The position numbers and the translations under genes were made by a program. 53,568 nt of DNA from Wenxinia marina DSM 24838 (lineage in GTDB: Bacteria; Pseudomonadota; Alphaproteobacteria; Rhodobacterales; Rhodobacteraceae). The notes under the pieces are model-generated. The model was not told where the DNA came from and did not search any database. It saw nothing but the letters and a program-made list of their open reading frames with translations. Below, piece by piece: positions 33,159-42,526 of this stretch (positions within the stretch are counted from its first letter, which is position 1; every line of letters starts with the position of its first letter). Location: NCBI RefSeq assembly GCF_000379485.1, contig NZ_KB902292.1, positions 137 to 53,704 of the forward strand. Reading direction: 5' to 3'.

Positions 33159-34517
33159 CTAGTTGTCGAAGCAGCTCTCCACTGTCGCAACCCAGCGGTC
33201 GGCATAGTCCGCCCATTCATCGGGCGCGTCGACCCGGGTGCCGACCTCAAGACTCTTGGCCCGCGGATCGACCAGAAGGACGGAGCCGATGGACGTCCCG
33301 GTCGCGCCGTCGGCCGCGATGACGTGGCGGCCCGTGGCGGCGGCCAGCATCCCGGACAGCAGGCGATTGGCCGCCATCGGCCCCTCCAGAACGACCGGAC
33401 CTTCGGCTCCGGTCAATCGCAGGCAGGTCGCCGTCATGCCGGCGAGGTAGAACGATGCGGCCGCCGTCCGCTTGCCAGGGCTCAGGTCGACCTCCGGCAC
33501 CGTCCAGCGCGCGGCGCGGCCGGCGAACGGGCCCGAGCCCGGCTCCACCGCCGGCAGCAGCATCGCTGCGCGGGAGAGGACGGACGCCACCTCCGCCTCC
33601 GTCGGGGCGGGCCCCTCCCCCGCCACGCGTTCGAACTCGCGCCCGCCCATGAAGCGGGCGGACGGCACGGGGGCGCCGGTGGCGGCGACGTTGATCAGCG
33701 TGTCCCGCGCAGGATCAAGGGCGGGCACGGCGCTGCCGACCGCCATCGAGATCACCCAGGTGCCGGTCGAGACGACCGCGAAGGGCGGGGTCCGGCCGAG
33801 GAGGTGGGGGTAGAGCGAGGCGTTGGAATCGTGGATGCCGCAGACGACCGGCGTCCCGGGCAACAGGCCGGTCCGTGCCGCCACCTCCGGCAGGACCGGC
33901 CCCAGCACATTGTCCGCCCGCGCCAGCGGAGCGAACGGCAGGCCGAGCCGGTCCTTCAGCGCGCTGAACCGCCCCGCCACCGGCTCCCACAGGTCGGTGT
34001 GGCAGCCGAGGGACGTCGCCTCGCAGCGCCAGACGCCGGTGAGCCGGCCGCTCCAGTATTGCGGGTAGGTCACCACCTGCGCCACGCGGTCCCGCAGGCC
34101 GGGATCGACCGCCAGCTGCCAGTGCAGTTGCGCGCCGAGGTTCAGGCCCATCGGCAGGCGGGGCGAGCCGGTCGCCTCGAAGGGTGGGCGGATGGCGTCG
34201 TACTCCACCGCCACCCCATCCGGCCCGTCATGCTCGTAATCCAGCATCGGCGCCGCCAGCCCGCCGCCTGCGTCCAGCAGCACCGCCGACGCCCCGTGGG
34301 CCGTCACGCTGATCGCGTCCACCCCGTGCGCCGCCTGCAGCTCCGCCAGCGCGCCGAGGATGAAGTCCCAGAGGCCGTTCAGGTCGAAGTGCGGCCAGGG
34401 CGGCCCCGGCTGCACCAGGTTGGGCGTCCGTCGCACCGCCACTTCGGTCAGCGTCCCGGTATCGACCAGCGCCACCTTGGCGTTGGTCTTGCCGACATCA
34501 ACGACGGCGACCCTCAT
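33159..34517 (-). CDS. rhaK: L-rhamnulose kinase, FGGY family
   Basis: A 452-residue FGGY sugar kinase: the N-terminal phosphate loop [12 protein letters not shown], a central [13 protein letters not shown], and the second nucleotide site [14 protein letters not shown]. It phosphorylates L-rhamnulose to L-rhamnulose 1-phosphate. ATG 34517 overlaps the rhaM stop (ATGA), so it is the last gene of rhaR-S-T-P-Q-M-K, an order identical to the Rhizobium leguminosarum rha locus. In that organism RhaK is also needed for transport by RhaSTPQ, which may apply here. The stop lies 18 bases from the IS6 end, so the natural terminator has probably been lost. Confidence 0.9.
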   Translation of the reverse strand: MRVAVVDVGKTNAKVALVDTGTLTEVAVRRTPNLVQPGPPWPHFDLNGLWDFILGALAELQAAHGVDAISVTAHGASAVLLDAGGGLAAPMLDYEHDGPDGVAVEYDAIRPPFEATGSPRLPMGLNLGAQLHWQLAVDPGLRDRVAQVVTYPQYWSGRLTGVWRCEATSLGCHTDLWEPVAGRFSALKDRLGLPFAPLARADNVLGPVLPEVAARTGLLPGTPVVCGIHDSNASLYPHLLGRTPPFAVVSTGTWVISMAVGSAVPALDPARDTLINVAATGAPVPSARFMGGREFERVAGEGPAPTEAEVASVLSRAAMLLPAVEPGSGPFAGRAARWTVPEVDLSPGKRTAAASFYLAGMTATCLRLTGAEGPVVLEGPMAANRLLSGMLAAATGRHVIAADGATGTSIGSVLLVDPRAKSLEVGTRVDAPDEWADYADRWVATVESCFDN

Positions 34518-34831
34518 GGCATGTGGAAGACGCATCTCAGCGGCACCGCCACCGGTTCATTGTCCGCCTGCGTCTCCATGATGTCCGCCATGTGGGCCCA
34601 CCAGCGGCGCATCACCTCGTGTTGCGGCAACGCGTCCATGCCGTGATCGTCGGTCCGCCACAGGACGCCGAACAGCATGTGCGTCTCCTCGTCGAGGTGG
34701 ATCGAGTAGTCCGACACGCCTGCGTCGCGCAGCAGCGCCACCAGCTCGGGCCAGATCGCGTCGTGGCGCCGCTCGTACTCCGCCGCCATGCCGGGGTTCA
34801 GCCGCATCCGGAACGCGTGTTTCTCGCTCAT
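34514..34831 (-). CDS. rhaM: L-rhamnose mutarotase (RhaM, also called RhaU)
   Basis: A 105-residue protein with the family features: an N-terminal [40 protein letters not shown], then [10 protein letters not shown] and a C-terminal [14 protein letters not shown]. The His and paired Trp residues of the active site are present. It interconverts alpha- and beta-L-rhamnose and so feeds the isomerase. Start ATG 34831 overlaps the upstream permease stop (ATGA), and its own stop overlaps the rhaK start. This is the rhaU position of the rhizobial operon. Confidence 0.92.
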   Translation of the reverse strand: MSEKHAFRMRLNPGMAAEYERRHDAIWPELVALLRDAGVSDYSIHLDEETHMLFGVLWRTDDHGMDALPQHEVMRRWWAHMADIMETQADNEPVAVPLRCVFHMP

Positions 34832-35832
34832 CTGCGCCTCCACATCCCCCACAGCCGCGGCAACGCGATCACCCCGATCAGCAACAGGCCGACGAAGATC
34901 GACATCACGATGCCCGGCACGTTCAGCAGGCCGAGGCCGAACGTCACCAGCCCCATCACGAACGCCGCGATCACCACGCCAGGGATCGACCCCGAGCCGC
35001 CGAGGATGTTCACGCCGCCGAGGACGACCATCGTCACCACCTCCAGCTCCCACCCCGTCGCGATGGACGGCCGGGTGGAGCCGAGGCGCGAGGTCAGGCA
35101 GACCGCCGCGACCCCGGACATGAGGCCCGTCAGCAGGAACAGCACGAACTTCACCCGCGCCACGCGGATGCCCGAGAACAGCGCGCCCGTCGGGTTGTTG
35201 CCGATGGCGTAGACGGCACGGCCGAAGTTGGTGCGGTGCAGGACCACGTAGTAGATCAGCGCCAGCGCGGCGAAGAGCACCAGCTCGATCGAGATGACCC
35301 AGAATGCGTAGCCGCGTCCGAACCACGAGAACCCGGACGGGTAGCCTCCGTAGGCCTGGTCGCCGAGGACGATGTAGCTGATCCCGCGGAACAGGCTCAT
35401 CGTGCCGATGGTGACCACGATCGACGGCAGGCCGAAGCCGGTCACCAGCAGCCCGTTGAACGCCCCGCACATGAGCCCTGTGCCGAGGCCGATCAGGACC
35501 AGCACCGGCACGCCCACGTCCAGCTGCGCCGCCGCCCCCATCGCGGTCGAGGCCAGCGCCAGGATCGACGCGACCGAGAGGTCGATCTCGCCCGCGATGA
35601 TCAGCAGCGCCATCGCGAAGGCGATCATCGCCTTCTCGGTGAAGTTGAACGTCGCGTCGCTGAGGTTCCAGGCGTTCAGGAAGTACGGCGAGGCGAAGGA
35701 GTTGGCGACGAAGATCGCCACCGCCACCGCCAGCAGCAGCACCTCCCAGCGCTTCGCCAGCCGCGCCGCCGGTCCTTCGAGCCGGTCGGGGATGTGGCGG
35801 CGCTGCTCGTTCACCAGGGTCGCGTCCGTCAT
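34828..35832 (-). CDS. rhaQ: L-rhamnose ABC transporter permease (RhaQ)
   Basis: A 334-residue CUT2 permease with about ten hydrophobic segments. Characteristic segments are [20 protein letters not shown] (the E/T-x-G-x-D-L-S-V motif) and [20 protein letters not shown], as in RbsC-like proteins, and [17 protein letters not shown] 35832 overlaps the stop of the first permease gene (ATGA). Together with RhaP it forms the membrane channel for free L-rhamnose, driven by RhaT and fed by RhaS. The frame continues upstream into rhaP, but that extension is an out-of-frame shadow. Confidence 0.9.
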   Translation of the reverse strand: MTDATLVNEQRRHIPDRLEGPAARLAKRWEVLLLAVAVAIFVANSFASPYFLNAWNLSDATFNFTEKAMIAFAMALLIIAGEIDLSVASILALASTAMGAAAQLDVGVPVLVLIGLGTGLMCGAFNGLLVTGFGLPSIVVTIGTMSLFRGISYIVLGDQAYGGYPSGFSWFGRGYAFWVISIELVLFAALALIYYVVLHRTNFGRAVYAIGNNPTGALFSGIRVARVKFVLFLLTGLMSGVAAVCLTSRLGSTRPSIATGWELEVVTMVVLGGVNILGGSGSIPGVVIAAFVMGLVTFGLGLLNVPGIVMSIFVGLLLIGVIALPRLWGMWRRR

Positions 35833-36806
35833 GCCGTCCCCTCCGCGCGCTTGAGGATGATCCGCCCCCGGCCGCGCCCGCGGCGGGCGTTGAAGGCGAC
35901 CGCGACCACGATGGCGGTGCCCGAGATCGCCATCTGCCAGAACGGCGAGATGCCGACGACCGGCAGGGCGTTCTTCACGATGCCGAGGAACAGCGCCCCC
36001 AGCAGCGTGCCGACGACCGTCCCCGCCCCGCCGGCGATGGAGATGCCGCCGATCACGCAGGCCGCCACCACCTCCAGCTCGAACCCGCCGGCGATGTCGA
36101 CGTAGGCGACCTGGTAGCGCGCGACCCAGAGGTAGCCGGTGAGGCCGGCGAGCGCGCCCGACAGGACGAACGCCAGGAACTGGGTCCGCCCCACGTCGAT
36201 CCCGGCATACACGGCCGCGTTCGGATTGCCGCCGACGGCGTAGAAGGCGCGGCCCAGCGGCGTGCGGGCGATCATCAGGACGAACAGGATCACGGCGATG
36301 ACCGCGATCCAGCCGAGGACCGGCAGGCCGAGGAATGTCGCCCGGGGGAAGCCGGTGAAGCCGGGGGTCATCTCGTGCGCGTTCACCCACTCCCCGCCCG
36401 AGATCACGAAGATCACGCCGCGATAGATCGTCATCGTCCCCAGCGTCACCACGATCGGCGGGATCGTCAGCTTCCAGACGAGGAGGCCGTTGATCGCACC
36501 CATCGCCGCCCCCATCGCCAGCACGAGGGCGAGGATGACCGGCAGCGGCACGCCCGGTATCGTGCTGTTGATCAGCGCGCAGACCATGCCCGTCAGGGCC
36601 AGGTTCGCGGCGACCGACAGGTCGATGCAGCGGGTCAGGATCACGACCGTCTGGCCCAGCGCCAGCAGGATCAGCGGCGCGGTGTCGTTGAACACCCGGG
36701 CCAGGTTGTCCGGCGCCACGAAGGCCGGGAAGCGGCCGGCGATCAGCACCAGCAGCAGGCCGATGATCCCGACCAGCAGCGCCTCGCGGGATTTCAGGAC
36801 GCTCAT
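35829..36806 (-). CDS. rhaP: L-rhamnose ABC transporter permease (RhaP)
   Basis: A 325-residue CUT2 permease: [20 protein letters not shown] (with Cys-Ile in place of Gly-Gly before D-L-S-V), [20 protein letters not shown] and [20 protein letters not shown]. It starts at ATG 36806, overlapping the rhaT stop (ATGA), and ends overlapping rhaQ. Having two non-identical permeases after one ATPase gene is the plan of the rhizobial rhaSTPQ importer. It ends in a basic tail ([13 protein letters not shown]) on the cytoplasmic side. Confidence 0.9.
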   Translation of the reverse strand: MSVLKSREALLVGIIGLLLVLIAGRFPAFVAPDNLARVFNDTAPLILLALGQTVVILTRCIDLSVAANLALTGMVCALINSTIPGVPLPVILALVLAMGAAMGAINGLLVWKLTIPPIVVTLGTMTIYRGVIFVISGGEWVNAHEMTPGFTGFPRATFLGLPVLGWIAVIAVILFVLMIARTPLGRAFYAVGGNPNAAVYAGIDVGRTQFLAFVLSGALAGLTGYLWVARYQVAYVDIAGGFELEVVAACVIGGISIAGGAGTVVGTLLGALFLGIVKNALPVVGISPFWQMAISGTAIVVAVAFNARRGRGRGRIILKRAEGTA

Positions 36807-38335
36807 GCCGTGCCCCTTATGCCGGCGGCATGCCGCACCAGCGTCTCTGGCGTCAGGTCCTCGCCCTCCAGCTCCGCCACCATCAGCCCCTCACGCATCA
36901 CGATGACCCGGTCGGACATGCCGAGGATCTCCGGGATCTCCGAGCTGACCATGATCACCGCCAGCCCCTCCGCCGCCAGCTCGGCCATGAAGGCGTGGAC
37001 GGCGGCCTTCGACCCGATGTCGATCCCCTTGGTCGGCTCGTCGAGGATGATCACCCGCGGCTGCGTCGCCAACCACTTGGCGATCACCACCTTCTGCTGG
37101 TTGCCCCCCGACAGCGTGCCGACGTCCTGGTCGAGCGCGGCCGCGCGCAGCTCCAGCCGCTCGGCATAGCGCCGGGCCAGCGCGAACTCCTCGGCCATCC
37201 GCAGGAAGCCGCGGCGCGACGTCTGCGCCAGCGACGGCAGCGAGACGTTCTGGACGATCGGCAGGCCGATGATCGCGCCCTGTCGGCCGCGGTCCTCGGG
37301 GACATAGACGATGCCGTGCGCGATGGCGTCGGCGGGCGAGCGCGGTGCCACCGCCTGCCCGCCCACCGTGAGCGTCCCGGCCGAGGGGCGAGTGATGCCG
37401 AAGATCGCCTGCATCAGCTCGGACCGCCCGGCGCCGACGAGGCCGTAGAAGCCGAGGATCTCGCCCCGCCGCAGCGCGAACGAGATGCCGTCGAACTCGG
37501 TCGGATGCGCGAAGCCCTCGACGCGCAGCACCTCGTCCCCCGGCGCGCGGGTCCGCTTGGGGAAGATCTGGTCGACCGACCGGCCGACCATCATCCGCAC
37601 CAGCTCGCCCTCGCCGACGTCGGCCATCAGGCCGGAGCCCACGTGGCTCCCGTCACGGAAGACGGTGTAGCGGTCGGCGATGCGGAAGATCTCGTCGAAC
37701 TTGTGGCTGATGAACAGGATCGCGCGGCCTTCTTCCTTCAGCCGCTCGACCAGCGCGTACAGCTCCTCGATCTCCTTCTGCGACAGCGCCGCCGTCGGCT
37801 CGTCCATCACGACGACGCGGGCGTCGACCGACAGCGCGCGGGCGATGGCGACGAGATGCTTGGACGCGATGCCCAGCTCCTTCAGCGGCGTCATCGGATC
37901 GAGGGGGGCGTCTATCCGGTCGAGAATCTCGCGCGTCCGCGCCCGGATCGCGGGCCAGTCGATCAGGCCCCACCGCGTCCGCGGGGCGTGGCCGATGAAG
38001 ATGTTCTCGGCGACGGTCAGCTCGTCGAACAGCACCGTCTCCTGGTGGATGGCGGTGATCCCGGCGGCGGTCGCGGCCTGCGCCGAGGGGAACGTCACCG
38101 CCCGTCCGTCGAGGCGGATCGTGCCGCCGTCCGGCTGGTAGATGCCGGTCAGCACCTTGACGATGGTGGACTTGCCGGCGCCGTTCTCGCCGACGAGGGC
38201 GGTCACCTGCCCCGGATACAGCTCCAGCGACACCTCCGAGAGCGCGGTGACGCCCGGAAAGGTCTTGGTGATGCCGGACAGTGCCAGCACCGGCGCGACC
38301 GCGACCTCGGCCTTCTTGTCCACCTGCATCAGCAT
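36803..38335 (-). CDS. rhaT: L-rhamnose ABC transporter ATP-binding protein (RhaT), double NBD
   Basis: The 510-residue protein has two ATPase domains. The first has Walker A GENGAGKST and Walker B VVVMDEPTAAL, but its signature is altered (LGIASKHLVAIARAL, no LSxGQ). The second has the degenerate Walker A of CUT2 proteins (YGLVGAGRSELMQ), a good signature LSGGNQQKVVIAKWL and Walker B VIILDEPTKGID. This asymmetry is normal for RbsA/RhaT-type ATPases, with one weak site per domain. ATG 38335 is followed by a second ATG at 38329; neither has a strong ribosome-binding site. A perfect 12-bp hairpin lies upstream. Confidence 0.88.
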   Translation of the reverse strand: MLMQVDKKAEVAVAPVLALSGITKTFPGVTALSEVSLELYPGQVTALVGENGAGKSTIVKVLTGIYQPDGGTIRLDGRAVTFPSAQAATAAGITAIHQETVLFDELTVAENIFIGHAPRTRWGLIDWPAIRARTREILDRIDAPLDPMTPLKELGIASKHLVAIARALSVDARVVVMDEPTAALSQKEIEELYALVERLKEEGRAILFISHKFDEIFRIADRYTVFRDGSHVGSGLMADVGEGELVRMMVGRSVDQIFPKRTRAPGDEVLRVEGFAHPTEFDGISFALRRGEILGFYGLVGAGRSELMQAIFGITRPSAGTLTVGGQAVAPRSPADAIAHGIVYVPEDRGRQGAIIGLPIVQNVSLPSLAQTSRRGFLRMAEEFALARRYAERLELRAAALDQDVGTLSGGNQQKVVIAKWLATQPRVIILDEPTKGIDIGSKAAVHAFMAELAAEGLAVIMVSSEIPEILGMSDRVIVMREGLMVAELEGEDLTPETLVRHAAGIRGTA

Positions 38336-38354
38336 GACCGCGTGTCCGGACAGC

Positions 38355-38383
38355 CCCGGCGCGGGGCCGATCCCCGCGCCGGG
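38355..38383 (-). terminator. Perfect 12-bp hairpin between rhaS and rhaT
   Basis: CCCGGCGCGGGG and its exact complement flank a five-base loop. There is no T run after it on the minus strand, so it is more likely an attenuator or mRNA-stabilising structure that favours the binding-protein transcript than a full terminator. Confidence 0.7.
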
Positions 38384-38390
38384 ACGGGCA

Positions 38391-39392
38391 TCAGAAGATG
38401 TCCTTGAACTCGTCGATGTTCGACGCATCGTAGGTGAACGGGTCGGCCATCGCGCCCTCGCTGTTGTCGTCGAGCGTGAGCGTGCCCATCCGGCCCATCG
38501 GGATCTCCGCCCCCGGCGCCGCCTCGGCCTGATCGGTGGCCAGCGCATAGGCCAGCATCGTCGCCGAGTAGCCGAGGTCGATCGGGTTCCAGATCGCGAA
38601 GGACTGCGAGGCGCCGGATTCGATCGCGCCCGCCATCTCGGACGGCAGGCCGAGGCCGGTCACGTTCACCTGCCCGACCTTGCCCGCATCTTCGACCGCC
38701 CGCGCGGCGGCGACGATGCCGACGGAGGTCGGCGCGATGATCGCGTCGAGGTCGGGATAGGTCTGCATCAGGCCCTGCGCCTCGCGGTAGGACTTGTCGG
38801 CGAGGTCGTCGCCGTAGACCGTCGCGACCACCTCGATGCCCGGGTAGTTGCCCATGACCGCGTTCATTTCCTCGATCCAGGTGTTCTGGTTCGTGGCGGT
38901 GGCGCTGGCCGACAGGATCGCGACCTGCCCGCCGTCCGGCAGGTGGTCGGCGGCGAGCTTGATGATCATGTTGCCGATCAGCGCGTTCGAGGACGGGTTC
39001 AGGTGCATCTCGCGGCCCTCGGGTGCGACGCCGGAATCCCAGCTGATGACCGTGATCCCCCGCTCCATCGCCCGCTGCAGCGCCGGCACCAGCGCGTCGG
39101 TGTCGTTCGCGCTGACGGCGATGGCGTCGACCTGCTGGGCGATGAGGGAGTTGATCACCTCGATCTGCCCCTCGGCCGTGGTGTCGGTCGGGCCGGTGTA
39201 GATCAGCTCCACGTTGCCTAGCTCGTCCGCCGCCTCCTGTGCGCCCTCCGCCGCGGCCTCGAAGAAGCCGATGCCCAGCGCCTTCACGACCAGCGCGATG
39301 CGCACCGTGTCGTCCTGCGCGGACGCCGCGCCGCCGGCAAGGGCCAGCGCGGCCAGCGCCGCGCCCCCGAACAGTCTCCTCGTCATGCCCAT
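38391..39392 (-). CDS. rhaS: L-rhamnose-binding periplasmic protein (RhaS)
   Basis: A 333-residue type 1 periplasmic binding protein. The signal peptide (RLFGGAALAALALAGGAASA) ends near ASAQD. The mature part begins TVRIALVVKALGIGFFEAAA and contains VDAIAVSANDTDALVPAL and ITVISWDSGVAPEGREMHLN, as in sugar-binding proteins of CUT2 systems. ATG 39392 has a GGGAGGAG ribosome-binding site; a second ATG lies two codons on. It follows rhaR by 34 bases and is followed by a 12-bp hairpin, which would let it be made in excess over the membrane parts. Confidence 0.9.
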   Translation of the reverse strand: MGMTRRLFGGAALAALALAGGAASAQDDTVRIALVVKALGIGFFEAAAEGAQEAADELGNVELIYTGPTDTTAEGQIEVINSLIAQQVDAIAVSANDTDALVPALQRAMERGITVISWDSGVAPEGREMHLNPSSNALIGNMIIKLAADHLPDGGQVAILSASATATNQNTWIEEMNAVMGNYPGIEVVATVYGDDLADKSYREAQGLMQTYPDLDAIIAPTSVGIVAAARAVEDAGKVGQVNVTGLGLPSEMAGAIESGASQSFAIWNPIDLGYSATMLAYALATDQAEAAPGAEIPMGRMGTLTLDDNSEGAMADPFTYDASNIDEFKDIF

Positions 39393-39426
39393 GAACGTCT
39401 CCTCCCTGTCATGGTCCGGGGCCGGG

Positions 39427-40227
39427 TCAGGCCCCCTTTTCCGCCGCAGCGGCGCCGCTCGCCGCCACGATCAGCCTCACGTCCGCCGCCTCCAGCATCG
39501 CCGCGGCGCGGTCGGAAATCCCCTCGTCCGTGATCACCACGTCGATCCGGTGCAGTGGGCACAGGACCAGGCTGGAGCGGTTCTCGAACTTGCTGCTGTC
39601 CACCAGCACCACCAGCTCGTCCGCCTGCCCGATCAACTTCTGCTCGGCCTGGATCAGCAGCGGGTCCGCCTCCATCAGCCCCAGCGGCCCGAGGCCCTGC
39701 GCGCCCATGAACATCCGCCGGGCGTAGAAATTGCGCGTCACGTCGTTCTCGAACGGCGAGAGGATGATGTTCTGCTCGCGGTAGATCGCGCCGCCCGACA
39801 GCATGATCGTGTTCTTGGAATGCTTCAGCAGGTGCTCGGCGATCGGGAACGAGTTGGTGAACACCTGCAGCCGCCGCGTCGCCAGCGGATGCACCATCTG
39901 AAAGGTCGTCGTGCCGCCGTTGATGATGATCGGCTCGCCGTCCTCGCAGAGGTCCGCGGCGGCGCGGGCGATCGCCTGCTTCTGCGCCGTGTGGCGCGTC
40001 GCGTTCACCGCGAAGGTGCGCCCGGCGAGGCCGACGAAGTGCGGCGGCGCGATCGCCTCCGCCCCGCCTCGCACCCGGCGCAACTTCTTCTGGACGTGCA
40101 GGGCGGCGATGTCGCGGCGGATCGTCGCCTCGCTGGCGCCGGTCAGCTGGCAGAGGTCGGGCACGGTCACGACCGGCCTGTCCTGGACGGCCGACAGGAT
40201 GACGCGGTGGCGCTCCGTCTCGTGCAT
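39427..40227 (-). CDS. rhaR: DeoR-family transcriptional regulator of rhamnose genes
   Basis: A 266-residue regulator with the DeoR N-terminal helix-turn-helix (VPDLCQLTGASEATIRRDIA, LRRVRGGAEAI) and a C-terminal sugar-phosphate-binding domain (INGGTTTFQM, LQVFTNSFPIAEHL, VVLVDSSKFENRS). The D-S-S-K-F and N-G-G-T-T segments form the effector site of this family, which usually senses a phosphorylated intermediate. As the first gene of the minus-strand operon and divergent from rhaD, it is well placed to control both promoters. The 180-base region in between has phased TCAATCA repeats. In R. leguminosarum the rhaR gene holds this same position. Confidence 0.9.
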   Translation of the reverse strand: MHETERHRVILSAVQDRPVVTVPDLCQLTGASEATIRRDIAALHVQKKLRRVRGGAEAIAPPHFVGLAGRTFAVNATRHTAQKQAIARAAADLCEDGEPIIINGGTTTFQMVHPLATRRLQVFTNSFPIAEHLLKHSKNTIMLSGGAIYREQNIILSPFENDVTRNFYARRMFMGAQGLGPLGLMEADPLLIQAEQKLIGQADELVVLVDSSKFENRSSLVLCPLHRIDVVITDEGISDRAAAMLEAADVRLIVAASGAAAAEKGA

Positions 40228-40272
40228 CGATTCCTCCCTGAGGTCCGACGTTGCGGAGGCGCCCCTCTTCTG

Positions 40273-40341
40273 TCAATCAGTTTCAATCATAGTCAATCAT
40301 GCTGCGTCGCAGAATGACTGGATGTGAGCGGTTAAGATTGA
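40273..40341. promoter_or_regulatory. Candidate RhaR operator: three 10-bp-phased repeats plus an inverted copy
   Basis: TCAATCA occurs at 40273, 40283 and 40293, exactly 10 bases apart and so on one face of the helix. An inverted GATTGA lies at 40336-40341. TTGACA (40338-40343) overlaps this inverted copy and could be the -35 box of the rhaD promoter, though the matching -10 region is poor. The location between divergent rhaR and rhaD suits binding by the DeoR-type regulator. Confidence 0.6.
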
Positions 40342-40407
40342 CATTCCGTCGCACCCGCCCCACAGATCGACCGGACGGGCGGTCGCCGCCCGCAGGGAGG
40401 ACTCGCC

Positions 40408-42501
40408 ATGCTCAAGCGCGCCGCACTGCTGGAGAACGCGTGGGACGACGCCCGCGCCGCCACGATGAGCGAGCCCGAAAAGCTGCTCTACCGCTCCAAC
40501 CTCCTCGGCGCCGACAAGAGGATCACCAACTACGGCGGCGGCAACACCTCGGCCAAGGTCACCGAACGCGACCCTCTCACTGGAGAGCCGGTGGAGGTGC
40601 TGTGGGTCAAGGGCTCCGGCGGCGACGTGGGGTCGATCAGGCTCGACGGCTTCGCCACGCTCTACATGGACAAGCTGCGCGCGCTGAAGGGCGTCTACCG
40701 CGGGTCCGCGCACGAGGACGAGATGGTGGGCTACCTGCCCCACTGCACCTTCGCCCTGAACCCCCGCGCCGCCTCCATCGATACGCCGCTGCACGCCTAC
40801 GTGCCGAAGGCCCATGTCGACCACATGCACCCCGACGCGATCATCGCCATCGCGGCATCCCGGGACTCGCAGCGCCTGACCGAAGAGATCTTCGGCGGCG
40901 AGATCGGCTGGCTGCCGTGGAAGCGCCCGGGCTACGAGCTCGGCCTGTGGCTGGAGAAGTTCTGCCTGGAGAACCCGCAGGCCAAGGGCGTGGTCCTGGA
41001 ATCACACGGCCTGTTCACCTGGGCCGACGACGCGAAGGACTGCTACGAGCTGACGCTGGAGATCATCAACCGCGCCATCGCCTACTTCGACCGGAACGAG
41101 GCGCGCAAGCCCTTCGGCGGCCCGGTCCACAAGAGCCTGAAGGCCGATGAGCGGCGCGCAGTCGCCGCCCGGCTGATGCCGGCGATCCGCGGCTTCGTCT
41201 CGGGCAATCAGCACATGGTCGGCCATTTCGACGACCAGGACGCGGTGCTGGACTTCGTCAACGCCGCCGACATGCCTGCCCTCGCTGCGCTCGGCACCTC
41301 CTGCCCCGACCACTTCCTGCGAACCAAGATCCGCCCGCTGGTCGTCGACTTCGACCCCGCGACCCCCGACACCGACGCCGTGATCGACGGCCTGTCCGCC
41401 CAGATCGTCGCCTACCGCGACGACTACGCGGCCTATTACGAACGCTGCAGGCGCCCGGACAGCCCGCCGATGCGCGACCCCAACGCGGTGGTCTACCTCG
41501 TCCCCGGCGTCGGCATGATCACCTTCGCAAAGGACAAGGCGACGGCCCGCATCTCGGGCGAGTTCTACGTCAACGCGATCAACGTCATGCGCGGCGCCTC
41601 CTCGGTCAGCGAGTATGTCGGCCTGCCCGAGCAGGAGGCGTTCGACATCGAATACTGGCTGCTGGAAGAGGCGAAGCTCCAGCGCATGCCAAAGCCGAAA
41701 TCCCTCGCTGGCCGCGTCGCGCTCGTCACCGGCGGCGCCGGCGGCATCGGCTCCGCCACCGCCGCGCGCTACCTCTCCGAGGGCGCGTGCGTCGTGCTGG
41801 CCGACATCGCCGAGGACCAGCTGGCCGCGACGAAGGACCGCCTCGTGCAGCAGTTCGGCGCCGACGTGGTGCGGACGGTCACGATGAACGTCACCGACGA
41901 GGGCGCCGTGGCACGGGCGTTCACGGAGGCGAGCGTGGAGTTCGGCGGGATCGACATCCTCGTCTCCAACGCCGGCATCGCCTCCTCCGCCCCGATCGAG
42001 GAGACGACGCTGGAGCTGTGGGACCGCAACCTGTCGATCCTGTCCACCGGCTACTTCCTCGTCAGCCGCGAGGCGTTCCGCCTGATGCGCCGGCAGGGCC
42101 TCGGCGGCGCGGTGGTGTTCGTCGCCTCCAAGAACGGCCTCGCCGCCTCGCCCAACGCGTCGGCCTACTGCACCGCCAAGGCGTCCGAGATCCACCTCGC
42201 CCGCTGCCTCGCGCTGGAAGGCGCGGACGCCGGCATCCGGGTGAACGTGGTGAACCCCGACGCCGTCCTGCGCGGCTCCCGCATCTGGGAGGGCGAGTGG
42301 CTGGATCAGCGCGCCTCGACCTACGGCACCGACAAGGAGGGGCTGGAGGAGATGTACCGCAACCGCTCGCTCCTCAAGCGGTCGGTCCTGCCCGAGGACA
42401 TCGCCGAGGCGGCGTACTTCCTGGCGTCCGACGCCAGCGCCAAGTCCACCGGCAACATCATCAATGTGGACGCCGGCAACAAGGAAGCGTTCACGCGGTA
42501 G
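40408..42501 (+). CDS. rhaD: Bifunctional rhamnulose-1-phosphate aldolase / short-chain dehydrogenase
   Basis: The 697-residue protein has two domains. Residues 1-410 are a class II (zinc) aldolase of the fuculose/rhamnulose type: NYGGGNTSAKV, HVDHMHPDAIIAIA (metal-binding His) and VVLESHGLFTWADD. Residues 430-697 are a short-chain dehydrogenase: RVALVTGGAGGIGSATAARY (T-G-x-x-x-G-x-G), DILVSNAG and the Y-x-x-x-K site in YCTAKASE. The aldolase cleaves rhamnulose 1-phosphate to dihydroxyacetone phosphate and L-lactaldehyde; the dehydrogenase domain is thought to oxidise or reduce the lactaldehyde. The start ATG 40408 follows GGGAGGA. It is the first gene of the plus-strand pair, divergent from rhaR. 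Confidence 0.93.
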   Translation: MLKRAALLENAWDDARAATMSEPEKLLYRSNLLGADKRITNYGGGNTSAKVTERDPLTGEPVEVLWVKGSGGDVGSIRLDGFATLYMDKLRALKGVYRGSAHEDEMVGYLPHCTFALNPRAASIDTPLHAYVPKAHVDHMHPDAIIAIAASRDSQRLTEEIFGGEIGWLPWKRPGYELGLWLEKFCLENPQAKGVVLESHGLFTWADDAKDCYELTLEIINRAIAYFDRNEARKPFGGPVHKSLKADERRAVAARLMPAIRGFVSGNQHMVGHFDDQDAVLDFVNAADMPALAALGTSCPDHFLRTKIRPLVVDFDPATPDTDAVIDGLSAQIVAYRDDYAAYYERCRRPDSPPMRDPNAVVYLVPGVGMITFAKDKATARISGEFYVNAINVMRGASSVSEYVGLPEQEAFDIEYWLLEEAKLQRMPKPKSLAGRVALVTGGAGGIGSATAARYLSEGACVVLADIAEDQLAATKDRLVQQFGADVVRTVTMNVTDEGAVARAFTEASVEFGGIDILVSNAGIASSAPIEETTLELWDRNLSILSTGYFLVSREAFRLMRRQGLGGAVVFVASKNGLAASPNASAYCTAKASEIHLARCLALEGADAGIRVNVVNPDAVLRGSRIWEGEWLDQRASTYGTDKEGLEEMYRNRSLLKRSVLPEDIAEAAYFLASDASAKSTGNIINVDAGNKEAFTR

Positions 42502-42526
42502 GCGCGCCGCAGGGGAGGAGGACACG

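Noticed and set aside
33324-34646. 440-codon plus-strand frame opposite rhaK and rhaM
   Set aside because: His/Arg/Gln/Gly-rich composition and a full antisense overlap with two well-identified genes mark it as a GC-rich shadow frame.
34832-36390. Long minus-strand extension of the RhaQ frame into rhaP
   Set aside because: The extension is Arg/Gly/Asp-rich and overlaps rhaP in another frame, whereas ATG 35832 gives the ATGA overlap and a proper permease N-terminus.
40273-40299. CRISPR-like short direct repeats
   Set aside because: The repeats are 7 bp with 3-bp spacers, far below CRISPR dimensions; they are better explained as regulator-binding half sites.
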